From NCBI RefSeq assembly GCF_003219795.1, contig NZ_QJVC01000001.1, positions 1 through 64,000 of the forward strand: a stretch of DNA of 64,000 nucleotides, read 5' to 3'. A program made the position numbers and the translations under genes. This DNA is from Arthrobacter psychrolactophilus. Its GTDB lineage: Bacteria > Actinomycetota > Actinomycetes > Actinomycetales > Micrococcaceae. Below the pieces are notes generated by a model. The model had not been told where the DNA came from. It did no database searches and saw only the letters and a list, made by a program, of their open reading frames with translations. Of the stretch, positions 27,154 through 36,429 are shown piece by piece. Every line of letters begins with the position of its first letter. Positions within the stretch are counted from its first letter, which is position 1.

Positions 27154-28836
27154 GTGGGACACATTGACGTTGCAAACATTGACTATTTTCTCTCCGACGG
27201 CCGACAGCTGCTGAACGGGGTGAATTTTCGCGTCTCCGATGGCACCAAGACGGCGCTGATTGGCCCCAACGGCACGGGCAAGACCACGCTGTTGCGCATC
27301 ATCTGCCAGGACATCAAGGCCGATGAGGGTGCCGTGTCGCGCTCTGGCAGCATGGGTGTCATGCGCCAGTTCGTAGGCCAGGTGCGTGACGAAAGCACCG
27401 TCCGAGACCTGTTGCTTTCGGTTGCCGCGGACAACATTGCCGCGGCAGGAAAAGCCGTAGACGACGCCGAGCAGGCCATGCTGGAACGCGATGATGAGCC
27501 CAGCCAGATGGCATATGCACAGGCGATCGCCGATTGGGGCGATGCGGGCGGCTATGAAATGGAAACGACCTGGGACGAAGTCACCATGGCCGCCATGGGT
27601 ATGGATTTCTATACGGCCCAATACCGTAAAGCCGCAACACTCAGCGGCGGTGAGCAGAAGCGCCTCGTCCTTGAGGCCCTGTTCTCCGGACCAGATGAGG
27701 TCCTGCTCCTCGATGAGCCCGACAACTACCTTGATGTTCCGGGTAAGCGCTGGCTTGAAGCGAAAATGGCCGAGTCAAAGAAGTCTGTCCTGTTTGTCAG
27801 TCACGATCGTGAACTATTGGCGAACGCGGCAACCCGTATTGTCACGCTCGAACCGGGGATCAACGGCGCCTCCAGCTGGACCCACGGTGGCGGTTTTGAG
27901 TCGTATGTGAAGGCCCGCGAGGACCGCAATGCCCGTTTCGAGGAATTGCGGAAGCGTTGGGACGAGGAGCATATCAAACTCAAGGAACTCGTCAACATGT
28001 ATAAAACCAAGGCAGCGTTCCGCTCGGATATGGCCAACCGCTACCAGGCAGCTCAGTCGCGCCTGGCACAGTTCCTGGAGCAGGGCCCGCCAGAGGCGTT
28101 GCCTATTGAGCAAAACGTGAAAATGCGCCTTAAGGGTGGGCGCACGGCCAAGCGCGCCATCATCGCCGAGAAGTTGGAACTGACGGGGCTCATGAAGCCC
28201 TTCAGCACCGAGGTTTGGTTTGGTGACCGCGTGGGAGTCTTGGGCTCCAACGGTTCAGGAAAGTCGCACTTCCTTCGCCTTTTGGCTGCCGGCGGCTCCG
28301 ACCCGGACAAAGAACATGAGCCCGTGTCCGACGTCGATATTGCCCCCGTGCCGCACGAAGGTTCCGTGAAACTCGGTGCCCGCATCCGCCCCGGCTTCTT
28401 TGCCCAGACGCATGCCCGGCCGGATCTTTTGGCGCGCACGCTGCTGGACATCCTGCACCGCGGCGATGAGCACCGTTCGGGCATGGGCCGTGAAGCCGCT
28501 GCCGGCGCCTTGGACCGCTACGGACTCGCCTCTAGCTCGGAGCAGAAATACGATTCGCTCTCCGGCGGTCAGCAGGCGAGGTTCCAGATTCTGCTGCTGG
28601 AGCTCTCCGGAGCAACCTTGTTGCTGCTGGATGAGCCCACAGACAACCTGGATCTACATTCCGCCGAGGCGTTGGAGAAGGCCATCGATTCCTTTGAAGG
28701 AACCGTTCTCGCCGTGACCCACGATCGCTGGTTTGCCCGTTCCTTCGACCGCTTCCTCGTTTTCGGCTCAGACGGCAAAGTTTACGAATCCGACGAGCCC
28801 GTATGGGACGAAAAGCGAGTCGAGCGAGCCCGCTAA
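27154..28836 (+). CDS. ABC-F family ATPase
   Basis: The 560-residue soluble protein has two ABC modules and no membrane segment. Module 1 has Walker A GPNGTGKTT, signature LSGGE and LLLDEPDNYLD; module 2 has GSNGSGKSH, LSGGQQAR and LLLDEPTDNLD. A charged helical linker (about residues 250-310, KAREDRNARFEEL...) joins them, as in ribosome-acting ABC-F proteins that rescue stalled ribosomes or give antibiotic resistance. The first aspartate loop reads DEPDNYLD rather than the usual DEPTNHLD. The start is a GTG with TGGGAG nine bases upstream. Confidence 0.92.
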   Translation: MGHIDVANIDYFLSDGRQLLNGVNFRVSDGTKTALIGPNGTGKTTLLRIICQDIKADEGAVSRSGSMGVMRQFVGQVRDESTVRDLLLSVAADNIAAAGKAVDDAEQAMLERDDEPSQMAYAQAIADWGDAGGYEMETTWDEVTMAAMGMDFYTAQYRKAATLSGGEQKRLVLEALFSGPDEVLLLDEPDNYLDVPGKRWLEAKMAESKKSVLFVSHDRELLANAATRIVTLEPGINGASSWTHGGGFESYVKAREDRNARFEELRKRWDEEHIKLKELVNMYKTKAAFRSDMANRYQAAQSRLAQFLEQGPPEALPIEQNVKMRLKGGRTAKRAIIAEKLELTGLMKPFSTEVWFGDRVGVLGSNGSGKSHFLRLLAAGGSDPDKEHEPVSDVDIAPVPHEGSVKLGARIRPGFFAQTHARPDLLARTLLDILHRGDEHRSGMGREAAAGALDRYGLASSSEQKYDSLSGGQQARFQILLLELSGATLLLLDEPTDNLDLHSAEALEKAIDSFEGTVLAVTHDRWFARSFDRFLVFGSDGKVYESDEPVWDEKRVERAR

Positions 28837-28863
28837 GGCGCCCACAACGAGAAATGACATAGT

Positions 28864-28905
28864 TGGGCATTCTCGCTACAGCTCGGTCTATAGCGAGAAT
28901 GCCCA
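28864..28905. terminator. Hairpin after ABC-F gene (possible repeat-family palindrome)
   Basis: The 15-bp arms TGGGCATTCTCGCTA (28864-28878) and complement (28891-28905) flank a 12-base loop, and flanking CATAGT/GCTATAG extends the pairing. It is 27 bp beyond the ABC-F stop codon and probably terminates it. There is no T tract. Confidence 0.65.
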
Positions 28906-29033
28906 GCTATAGCGGAAACGTCAAACTGTGGCATATTTCATAGCTGCGCAAGACATGCCGCTAGAGTTGACGCAACGCCGTAAAACTTCGGCGTTATGTC
29001 GTTGCTCACCCGTGTGTAAAGAGTAAATCCCTT

Positions 29034-30236
29034 ATGAATAAGCAGGCGGTCCGCGCGGCCACCATCGCCACTTTTGCCGTCTTCGCCATCAACGGTTTCG
29101 TGTTTGCCAGTTGGGCTGCGCGCATCCCGGCAGTGACCCGTATTCTCGATCTGACGTCGGGTGAAATGGGCTTGTTGCTGCTCATGATCGCCGCGGGATC
29201 TGTAATTGCGCTGCCGACCGCGGGAACCGTCATCGGCAAGGTCGGTACGACAGGGACGATCCGCACAGGCGGTTTCACGGTAGCTTTTGGCGGGCTCATC
29301 GTGGCGTTCGCCTTGTCGCAGCATAACGTTGCGCTCACGGCTGTGGGTTTGTTCTTCTTTGGCATTGGGATCGGGCTGTGGGATGTTGCCCAGAACATCG
29401 AGGGCGCCGATGTTGAACGGCTTTTGGGCCGGACCATCATGCCGCAGTTCCATGGCGGTTTTAGCGGTGGCGCCCTCGTCGGCGCGCTCGTGGGTGCCGG
29501 CCTATCCGCCTTACAGGTCAGTATGTCCGCCCACCTGCTCGTCATCGTCATCGGCGTCAGCATCTCCATGGTGATTGTGCCACGCTACTTCCTGCCGGAG
29601 ACTGCCAACAGTGGCAGCCAGCAGACGCAAACCACCACGGCGCTGAAGGGGCGCAGCGCCTGGAGTGAGAAGCGCACGCTTCTCGTGGGGCTGGTAGTCC
29701 TCGGTGCCGCGCTCACCGAGGGGGCCGCCAATGACTGGATCGCCAAGGCAACGGTCGATGGTTTGGGCACGAGTGAATCCGGTGGAGCCATCATGTTTGC
29801 CGTGTTCGTCGCGGCCATGACACTCTTCCGCTTCTTTGGTGGCGGCCTCATCGACACCTTCGGGCGCGTCCCCGTGCTGTATGGCAGCCTCGGATCGGCC
29901 CTAGTCGGTCTGGTCTTGTTCGTCGTGGCACCTAACATGTGGCTGGCCGGACTCGGTGCCGTGTTCTGGGGTGCCGGATCGGCCATGGGCTTCCCCATGG
30001 GCATGTCCGCCGCGGCTGACGATCCCGCCCGGGCGGCCGCCCGCGTCTCAGTGGTCTCGACGATTGGCTATGTCGCCTTCCTCGCAGGCCCGCCCTTGCT
30101 AGGTTTCCTCGGCGACCACGTCACCATTCGATGGGCGCTCTTGGCCATTGCCGTCGCCATCATCGCCTCCATCCTGACGGCTCCTGCGGCCAAGCCCCTG
30201 CCCGCCAGCGAGTACCAAGGAGCAGGCTCACACTAA
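29034..30236 (+). CDS. MFS transporter (YbjJ-like)
   Basis: The 400-residue protein has twelve hydrophobic helices in two halves, with a central cytoplasmic loop around residues 195-215. SWAARIPAVTRIL in the first loop and the GGFSGGALVGALVG helix are typical of the YbjJ-type MFS group, whose substrates are mostly unknown. It is a single gene; its stop codon overlaps the stop of the convergent PAP2 gene by 4 bp. Confidence 0.88.
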   Translation: MNKQAVRAATIATFAVFAINGFVFASWAARIPAVTRILDLTSGEMGLLLLMIAAGSVIALPTAGTVIGKVGTTGTIRTGGFTVAFGGLIVAFALSQHNVALTAVGLFFFGIGIGLWDVAQNIEGADVERLLGRTIMPQFHGGFSGGALVGALVGAGLSALQVSMSAHLLVIVIGVSISMVIVPRYFLPETANSGSQQTQTTTALKGRSAWSEKRTLLVGLVVLGAALTEGAANDWIAKATVDGLGTSESGGAIMFAVFVAAMTLFRFFGGGLIDTFGRVPVLYGSLGSALVGLVLFVVAPNMWLAGLGAVFWGAGSAMGFPMGMSAAADDPARAAARVSVVSTIGYVAFLAGPPLLGFLGDHVTIRWALLAIAVAIIASILTAPAAKPLPASEYQGAGSH

Positions 30237-30979
30237 TAAGGAGCGACGTCAGACGCTCCGCTAGGCGGTGGAGTGGCAATGACCTGCCCGGAGTAGGCTT
30301 CCGAGTAGCTAGGGTGTAAATCAAGCCTTGGAGTATTCCGCAATTGGCATTTATCCTTCACGGTGGCCCATAACAAAAGGGTGAGGCCCGCGCCGAGCAG
30401 CGCCCCGGCCACCGTGTCGGAGATCCAATGCGCGCCGAGATAGGTGCGGCTATACATCATGGCCACACTCAGAATGGCTCCGCTGATCCAGATCCATAAC
30501 CGGCCAATCACAATCGCGGTCGTCACCATGGCCGCCACCGTGGCGCTCACATGCCCCGACGGGTATGACCCGGAATCAACGTCCACCAGACGGTCAACGG
30601 GCCGAGGCCTGGCCACGAGGAACTTGATCAGATGGGTTAGTGCCAGGGCGCCGAGATTAGCGCCCGCAACGAAAAAAGCCAGCCGGTGGTGGCGACGCAA
30701 CAGCACAAGGAACAGCAGGCTCGCGTAGATGACCATGCCGGTGTTTCCGACAAAATCGAGCACCACGTTGGCCGTGGTGAGCCACGGTAAACGGGACGCC
30801 ACCATGAAGTGGTACCAGGCGTCGTCGACCGTTTGAAAGAACGGCTGGTTAGCCGAGGCCCACACAGTCACGGCACCTGGGACAACAAGTGCCAAGGCCG
30901 GCAGCGCCAGCCACAAGAGTCTTACGCGGGATGTGGCCAAGGGGTGCAAGGCCGGGACCCTGGAATATCGTGAAGGCAT
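30233..30979 (-). CDS. PAP2-family phosphatase
   Basis: The 248-residue membrane protein has about six helices. The three PAP2 motifs are complete: KFLVARPRP, PSGH (in GSYPSGHVSA), and SRTYLGAHWISD with the catalytic histidine. It likely dephosphorylates an isoprenoid or lipid pyrophosphate (such as undecaprenyl pyrophosphate) or phosphatidic acid at the outer membrane face; the sequence does not decide. It is divergent from the ABC operon at 31159. Confidence 0.9.
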   Translation of the reverse strand: MPSRYSRVPALHPLATSRVRLLWLALPALALVVPGAVTVWASANQPFFQTVDDAWYHFMVASRLPWLTTANVVLDFVGNTGMVIYASLLFLVLLRRHHRLAFFVAGANLGALALTHLIKFLVARPRPVDRLVDVDSGSYPSGHVSATVAAMVTTAIVIGRLWIWISGAILSVAMMYSRTYLGAHWISDTVAGALLGAGLTLLLWATVKDKCQLRNTPRLDLHPSYSEAYSGQVIATPPPSGASDVAPY

Positions 30980-31036
30980 TTGGCAAGTCTAGGCTGCTAT
31001 TTCGCCGTAGCCATGCGGCATCATCCCTTCGGATTA

Positions 31037-31065
31037 CCCTGAATGAACCCTGAATCATCCCTGAG
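31037..31065. promoter_or_regulatory. Three 11-bp direct repeats (CCCTGAA) upstream of ABC-HK-RR operon
   Basis: CCCTGAA, CCCTGAA and CCCTGAG start at 31037, 31048 and 31059, exactly 11 bp apart, so all lie on one face of the helix. They end about 37 bp upstream of a TATAGAT-like -10 (31102-31108) that precedes the ABC ATPase gene. The pattern suits binding of a regulator activating this promoter, perhaps the response regulator at 34291. Confidence 0.6.
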
Positions 31066-31158
31066 GCAGACGAAAAGACGCTCGGCATTGCGTACGGTAG
31101 TTATAGATTCGCATACCGGGCTGACCTGGCCTGGAGATCATCCAAAGGGGATGTCCAC

Positions 31159-32103
31159 ATGATTGAGGCAGTAAACCTGGCCAAGCACTACGGTGCCAAG
31201 ACCGCGGTCGGCGGTGTCACCTTCACGGTCCAACCCGGCATGGTGACCGGCTTCCTCGGCCCCAATGGTGCCGGCAAGTCCACCACGATGCGCATGATCA
31301 TGGGCCTGGACAAGCCCACCCGTGGCACCGTGACCGTCAACGGCAAGCCGTACGTCCAGCACCGCGACCCGTTGCACCAGGTCGGAGCGTTGCTCGACGC
31401 CAAGGCCGTGCACACCTCGCGCAGCGCCTACAACCACCTGTTGGCCATGGCCGCCACGCACAATATCTCGACCAAGCGCGTCAACGAGGTCATCGACATG
31501 ACCGGTTTGGCCGCCGTCGCCAAGAAGAAAGCCGGTGGTTTCTCGCTCGGCATGGGCCAGCGCCTCGGCATTGCGTCCGCTCTCTTGGGCGATCCCCAGA
31601 CCCTGATCCTGGATGAGCCGGTCAACGGCCTCGACCCCGAAGGTGTGCTGTGGGTCCGTAACCTGGCCAAGCACCTCGCCAGCCAGGGCAAGACCGTTTT
31701 CCTCTCCTCGCACCTCATGAGTGAAATGGCGCAGACCGCCGATCACCTCATCGTGATTGGTCGCGGACAGATCATTGCCGATGCTCCCATCGCCCAGATC
31801 TTGTCCGGAGCGCAGCAGGCCAAGGTTCGTGTCCGCACCTCCGAGGTCACCCGACTGAGCCAGCTCCTGGGCAACAACGGGGTCAAGGTTGAGTGCAACG
31901 AGAATGAAACCCTGGAGGTCTCAGGTCTCGACGCCCGACAAATTGCCGCGATCGCCATGGAAAACAACGTCCTGGTCTACGAGCTGACGCCGCTAACCAC
32001 GTCGCTCGAGGACGCATACTTCAACCTGACCAAGGATGCGGTGGAATACCATTCGCAAGAATTCAACAACGAGCCGGTTGCTGCCGCTGTGAAGGGACTC
32101 TAA
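31159..32103 (+). CDS. ABC transporter ATP-binding protein
   Basis: The 314-residue subunit has Walker A (GPNGAGKST near residue 36), a variant signature SLGMGQR in place of LSGGQ, Walker B TLILDEPVNGLDPEG, and the switch His in LSSHLMSEM. The roughly 90-residue C-terminal extension is typical of ABC-2 exporters of the actinobacterial DrrA/BcrA type. It is followed after 2 bp by its permease and then by a two-component system; all four genes form one operon. Confidence 0.93.
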   Translation: MIEAVNLAKHYGAKTAVGGVTFTVQPGMVTGFLGPNGAGKSTTMRMIMGLDKPTRGTVTVNGKPYVQHRDPLHQVGALLDAKAVHTSRSAYNHLLAMAATHNISTKRVNEVIDMTGLAAVAKKKAGGFSLGMGQRLGIASALLGDPQTLILDEPVNGLDPEGVLWVRNLAKHLASQGKTVFLSSHLMSEMAQTADHLIVIGRGQIIADAPIAQILSGAQQAKVRVRTSEVTRLSQLLGNNGVKVECNENETLEVSGLDARQIAAIAMENNVLVYELTPLTTSLEDAYFNLTKDAVEYHSQEFNNEPVAAAVKGL

Positions 32104-32105
32104 AG

Positions 32106-32996
32106 ATGAGCACGACGACGATTTCCTCACCTCAGCGCTCGGCCCGGGGGTCGCTGACCTTCGCCGGTGTCTTGCGCAGCGAGTGGATTAAGTTCCGTTC
32201 CCTGCGCTCCACTCAGCTGCTGTTGGCGTTCACCTTCCTAGCGGTTGTTGGCGTCGGCACCATGGCGGCATGGGTTCAGGCCATGTCGCTGGAGCAGGCG
32301 ATGGCGAACGGCATGAACATGGGCATGCCAGGTGCTCCGGTTGAGCCGATGACCTTAAGCCAAGCCCAAGCGGCAATGGGCTTCAACATCTACGCCATCC
32401 CCAACGCCGGTCTGCAGATCGGCATCCTGATCTTGGGCGCTCTGGCCGTACTGCTGATCTCCTCCGAATTTGGTACGGGCATGATTCGCTCCACCATGAC
32501 GGCTGTACCGAAGCGACTGCCGGCGTTCTTTGCCAAAGCCGTGGTTTTGATTGTTGTTTCCTATGTTCTGACCTTGCTGGCAGCCATCGCTACCACGGTC
32601 ATTGCCATTCCGATCTTTAGCTCCTACGGCATCGATATTTCCTTCGGACTGGACGGTGTGGCCTACTCCATCTTGATGGGCGGCTTGTACGTCGCGGGCG
32701 TTGCCCTGATCGGTTTGTCCCTGGGCACGCTGTTGCGCAGCTCTGCCGGTGGCATCATCGTCTTGGTAGTGATCTTCTTCCTGCTCGACTTCGGTACCCA
32801 GCTGATGAGCTTGATGCCCGGCGAATTCTGGAAGTACGTCAACCAATACGTACCCAGCGTGGCGGGAGGCCGCATGCTGGAAATTACCGAGAAGGCAGCC
32901 TTCATTAGCCCCCTATCCGGGGGTTTGATCTTCGTGGGCTGGATCCTGCTCTTCATGATCCCCGCCATCATCTCCCTCAAGAATCGTGACGTCTAA
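32106..32996 (+). CDS. ABC-2 type permease
   Basis: The 296-residue protein has six hydrophobic helices and starts with the SEWIKFRSLRST amphipathic segment seen in ABC-2 permeases of this group. A methionine-rich extracytoplasmic loop lies between helices 1 and 2 (residues about 58-95; MSLEQAMANGMNMGMPG), which could contact a metal or hydrophobic substrate, but this is speculative. Together with the ATPase it should export a small hydrophobic compound or peptide. Confidence 0.9.
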   Translation: MSTTTISSPQRSARGSLTFAGVLRSEWIKFRSLRSTQLLLAFTFLAVVGVGTMAAWVQAMSLEQAMANGMNMGMPGAPVEPMTLSQAQAAMGFNIYAIPNAGLQIGILILGALAVLLISSEFGTGMIRSTMTAVPKRLPAFFAKAVVLIVVSYVLTLLAAIATTVIAIPIFSSYGIDISFGLDGVAYSILMGGLYVAGVALIGLSLGTLLRSSAGGIIVLVVIFFLLDFGTQLMSLMPGEFWKYVNQYVPSVAGGRMLEITEKAAFISPLSGGLIFVGWILLFMIPAIISLKNRDV

Positions 32997-33006
32997 GCTC
33001 ACACTT

Positions 33007-34287
33007 ATGCGCACCTATGACCAGGCGGGGGACGCGGAACGAACGGCCGCGCACCCCGCCGACATCCCCTCCGTTGAACGGCGGGCCGCAGAATTTACGG
33101 CCCGCCGTCGCGGCGCTATCAGAAAATACTTTCACGCCCACCCCCGCATCATGGATGTGGTGGTGGTTGTGTCATATCTGGCCGCCGGCACGGGCCTTTT
33201 TGTCGCCGGGAACTATGAAATCAATCTAGCCGTACATCTGGTCATGATCGTGGCAACAGCCACGGTGCTGATGTTCCGCCGGGACCGGCCCCTGACTGTG
33301 TTGGCGATGCTTTCGGTTTTCGAAATTATCCACATCATCATGGTTCCGTCCTCGGGAAATATTGGTGCAAGCCTCTGGTTTGCGCTGTACGCCGTGGCGG
33401 TTCGCTACCGCACCGTGGTCAGCTTTGTCTTGGCGGTCCTCGCGGCCATGCCCTTGACCTTTTATATTTTCTTCTTTTATCAGTACCCGGTGGAATTTCT
33501 TGTGGCCGATGGTCCCAGTGCCCAGGCCAGTAACGTCATTTCGGCCATCGTCATGCTGCTCTCGAACATCATTGCCGCCGGTATTGGTGCCTCGGTACGG
33601 CGCAGTCGCACTCATGAAGCAGAGTTGCGGCAATGGGCCGTCAAGAATTCTCAGCTCGCCTCCGTCGCCGAACGCAACCGGATCGCCCGGGAGATGCACG
33701 ACGTCGTGGCCCACTCCCTGACTGTCATGGTGGCACTTTCTGATGGGGCCGCCGTCGTGGTTAAACGCGATCCAGCCAAGGCGGGGGAAGTGCTGGGGCA
33801 GTTGTCCCAGACCGGCCGCACCGCGCTCTCGGATATGCGCAGGGTGCTGGGTGTTTTGCGGGAAGACGGTGGCGCCAACCGGGCCCCGCAGCCGGACCAC
33901 ACCGATATGGGCGCGTTGATCGAGGGGTTCCGGCAGGCCGGATTGCCCATCACCTTGACCCAATCGGGGCCGCCGCTGCCCGACGACCCGGCGCTGGAGC
34001 TGACGGTTTACCGGATCGTCCAGGAGTCGCTGACCAATGTGTTGCGCTACGGCACGGCGGTGTCCCGGGTGCAGATCAGCATCGACAATAACTTGTCCGA
34101 GGGGGAGCTGAGCGTCCGCGTGGCCGATGACGGTCATGGCACCATGAACGAATCGATCGGCACGGGAAGCGGCATCGTGGGTATGCGCGAACGCGCCGGA
34201 ATCTTTGCCGGAACGGTCGACGCCGGACCCGGTCCCCGAGGTGGGTGGACCGTCGAGGCGACCCTGCACCCGAGCGAAGGACCCTAA
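33007..34287 (+). CDS. Sensor histidine kinase (HisKA_3)
   Basis: The 426-residue kinase (ATG start; a GTG at 32986 overlapping the permease stop is possible) has a polar N-terminus and about five membrane helices between residues 45 and 200. The phospho-acceptor His is in RIAREMHDVVAHSL, and the ATPase domain has VADDGHG and GSGIVGMRERAG. It is the third NarL-type kinase in the window and is co-transcribed with the ABC-2 exporter upstream. Confidence 0.92.
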   Translation: MRTYDQAGDAERTAAHPADIPSVERRAAEFTARRRGAIRKYFHAHPRIMDVVVVVSYLAAGTGLFVAGNYEINLAVHLVMIVATATVLMFRRDRPLTVLAMLSVFEIIHIIMVPSSGNIGASLWFALYAVAVRYRTVVSFVLAVLAAMPLTFYIFFFYQYPVEFLVADGPSAQASNVISAIVMLLSNIIAAGIGASVRRSRTHEAELRQWAVKNSQLASVAERNRIAREMHDVVAHSLTVMVALSDGAAVVVKRDPAKAGEVLGQLSQTGRTALSDMRRVLGVLREDGGANRAPQPDHTDMGALIEGFRQAGLPITLTQSGPPLPDDPALELTVYRIVQESLTNVLRYGTAVSRVQISIDNNLSEGELSVRVADDGHGTMNESIGTGSGIVGMRERAGIFAGTVDAGPGPRGGWTVEATLHPSEGP

Positions 34288-34290
34288 ATA

Positions 34291-35004
34291 ATGGAGCAGC
34301 TAGTGGAAGAGACCCGTGCCATGCCGGAACAGAAAATCAAGGTTCTCCTTGTGGATGACCAACCGTTGTTGCGGATGGGCTTCCGGTTGATCCTCGAGGG
34401 CGAGGACGATCTGGACGTCGTCGGTGAGGCGTCCAACGGGATTGAGGCGCTGGCCGCCGTGGACCGTCTTCAGCCCGACGTGGTTTTGATGGATGTGCGC
34501 ATGCCGCTCATGGACGGGATACAGGCAACGGGCAAGATCAGCTCATCATCGTCAGAAGCCAGGATCATCATCCTGACCACTTTTGATCTGGACGAGTACG
34601 CTTTTGCCGGGCTGCAGGCAGGTGCCAGCGCCTTCCTCCTCAAGGACGTGGCGCCGCAAGACCTCGTGCAGGCCGTGCGGCTCGTGGCCAGCGGAGACGC
34701 CGTCGTGGCTCCCCGCGTCACGCAGCGCCTGCTGGAAAATTTTGTGCGCAGCGGGCATCCGCGACCCCCGCAGCAGGTCGATCCTTTGCTGGAGGACCTC
34801 ACACCGCGCGAGCTTGAGGTGGCCCAGTGCATCGCCCAGGGGCTCTCCAATGCCGAAATCGCGCACAAGCTCTTCCTCTCCGAGGCAACCGTGAAAACCC
34901 ATGTGCGCCGGATCCTGACGAAGCTACATCTACGCGACCGGGTGCAGGTTGTGGTTTATGCCTATGAAACCGGCATGGTGGTCCCGAGCAACCCCGACTA
35001 CTAG
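34291..35004 (+). CDS. LuxR/NarL-family response regulator
   Basis: The regulator has 237 residues from the ATG at 34291. A second ATG at 34321, with GGAAGAG nine bases upstream, may be the true start and gives 227 residues. The receiver domain has VDDQP, the phospho-acceptor Asp in VLMDVRMPLMDG, and FLLKDVAP; the GerE domain reads LTPRELEVAQCIAQG and SEATVKTHVRRILTKL. It is the last gene of the ABC-HK-RR operon. Confidence 0.92.
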   Translation: MEQLVEETRAMPEQKIKVLLVDDQPLLRMGFRLILEGEDDLDVVGEASNGIEALAAVDRLQPDVVLMDVRMPLMDGIQATGKISSSSSEARIIILTTFDLDEYAFAGLQAGASAFLLKDVAPQDLVQAVRLVASGDAVVAPRVTQRLLENFVRSGHPRPPQQVDPLLEDLTPRELEVAQCIAQGLSNAEIAHKLFLSEATVKTHVRRILTKLHLRDRVQVVVYAYETGMVVPSNPDY

Positions 35005-35069
35005 CCAAATTTGGCCGGACCGCGGATTGGAAAAGCATGCGGCGGCACGCTTCGTGATTGAATCGAGCT

Positions 35070-36356
35070 ATGACTTCTGTTGAACATATCCTGGACCTTC
35101 GAGACTTTATTGCGGCGTCGCCGTCGAGCTTTCACGCGGCCCACACCGCCGGTCAGCGCCTAGCTGCGGCTGGTTTTACGCAACTGGCCGAAGACGAACA
35201 ATGGCCCGTTCACGGCAAGTTTTTCATGATTCGCGACGGCGCCATCATCGCCTGGGTCGTCCCACCAAAGGCCACAGCGACGACGGGCTTCAATATTCTC
35301 GGCGCGCACACGGACTCCCCGTCGTTCAAGCTCAAGCCGAAGTCCACGACGGGCCGCTTCGGCTGGTTGCAGGCCGGCGTTGAGGTGTACGGCGGACCGT
35401 TGATCAACTCCTGGTTGGACCGTGAGCTGCAATTCGCCGGCCGCCTGGTGGATCTGGACGGCAGCGAAAAGCTCGTCGCGACAGGCCCGCTCCTGCGCTT
35501 CCCACAGCTGGCCATCCACCTCGATCGCAGCAGCAACGACGGGCTTCAACTCGACAAGCAGCAGCACATGAACCCGATCTGGGGACAGGGCAATCCCCAG
35601 GGCGAGGACCTGCTGGGACTCTTGGCGCAGCGCGCCGGTGTGGATGCCAAGACCATTGGCGGCTATGACATTGTCGTGGCCGATACGCAGCCGGGGCAAC
35701 TCTTTGGCGCCAGGAACGAGTTCTTTGCCGCCGGCCGCATGGACAATCTGACCTCGGTTCACGCCGGACTCGTGGCCTTGATCGCCGCCGCGGATGCCGT
35801 GGCCGAGGGTGGAGACCAGCCGATTCCCGTGCTGGCAGCCTTTGACCACGAAGAAATTGGTTCCGGATCGCGGTCCGGCGCCTGCGGGCCCATCTTAGAA
35901 GATGTCTTGACCCGAGTCTCGGATAGCCTGGGCGCATCGGTGAGTGACCGCCGTCGTGCTTTCGCGAACTCGATGTGCGTCTCCGCTGATGCCGGTCACG
36001 CCGTCCACCCGAACTACTCCGAGCGGCACGATCCGGCCAACCTCCCCGTGCTCAACGGCGGCCCGTTGCTGAAGATCAACGCGAACCAGCGCTACGCCAC
36101 CGACGGTGTGGGGGCCGCCTTCTGGGCCAAGCTGTGTGCCGCCGCGGGCGCGCCGTACCAAGAGTTCGTCTCCAACAACACGGTTCCGTGCGGTTCCACG
36201 ATCGGCCCGCTGACGGCCACGCGCCTGGGCATCCGGACCCTAGATGTTGGCACGCCGCTGCTCTCGATGCACTCGGCCCGCGAATTGTGCGGCGTCAACG
36301 ATCCGTTCTACCTGACCCGGATCGCGGAGACGTTCTTTGCCGGCACTGTTTCCTAG
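35070..36356 (+). CDS. apeB: M18-family aminopeptidase
   Basis: The 428-residue cytoplasmic metallopeptidase has family-typical length. Zinc ligands are visible in order: His in GAHTDSPSFK, Asp in AGRMDNLTS, the Glu pair in FDHEEIGSGS, a further Asp in SADAGHAVHPNY, and a late His in LLSMHSARE. It removes N-terminal residues, usually acidic or neutral, from peptides. I chose the ATG giving MTSVEHIL; a TTG 12 bases upstream is less likely. It stands alone downstream of the response regulator. Confidence 0.93.
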   Translation: MTSVEHILDLRDFIAASPSSFHAAHTAGQRLAAAGFTQLAEDEQWPVHGKFFMIRDGAIIAWVVPPKATATTGFNILGAHTDSPSFKLKPKSTTGRFGWLQAGVEVYGGPLINSWLDRELQFAGRLVDLDGSEKLVATGPLLRFPQLAIHLDRSSNDGLQLDKQQHMNPIWGQGNPQGEDLLGLLAQRAGVDAKTIGGYDIVVADTQPGQLFGARNEFFAAGRMDNLTSVHAGLVALIAAADAVAEGGDQPIPVLAAFDHEEIGSGSRSGACGPILEDVLTRVSDSLGASVSDRRRAFANSMCVSADAGHAVHPNYSERHDPANLPVLNGGPLLKINANQRYATDGVGAAFWAKLCAAAGAPYQEFVSNNTVPCGSTIGPLTATRLGIRTLDVGTPLLSMHSARELCGVNDPFYLTRIAETFFAGTVS

Positions 36357-36429
36357 CATTTGCGCGGTAACCGCGTAGGATCGAGCTCTGAAAGCTCCGC
36401 TCGTCTCCACGCAAAGGACTGCTGTCACC

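Noticed and set aside
33226-34269. 347-codon minus-strand frame opposite the sensor kinase
   Set aside because: Antisense to intact HisKA_3 and ATPase motifs; composition typical of a shadow frame.
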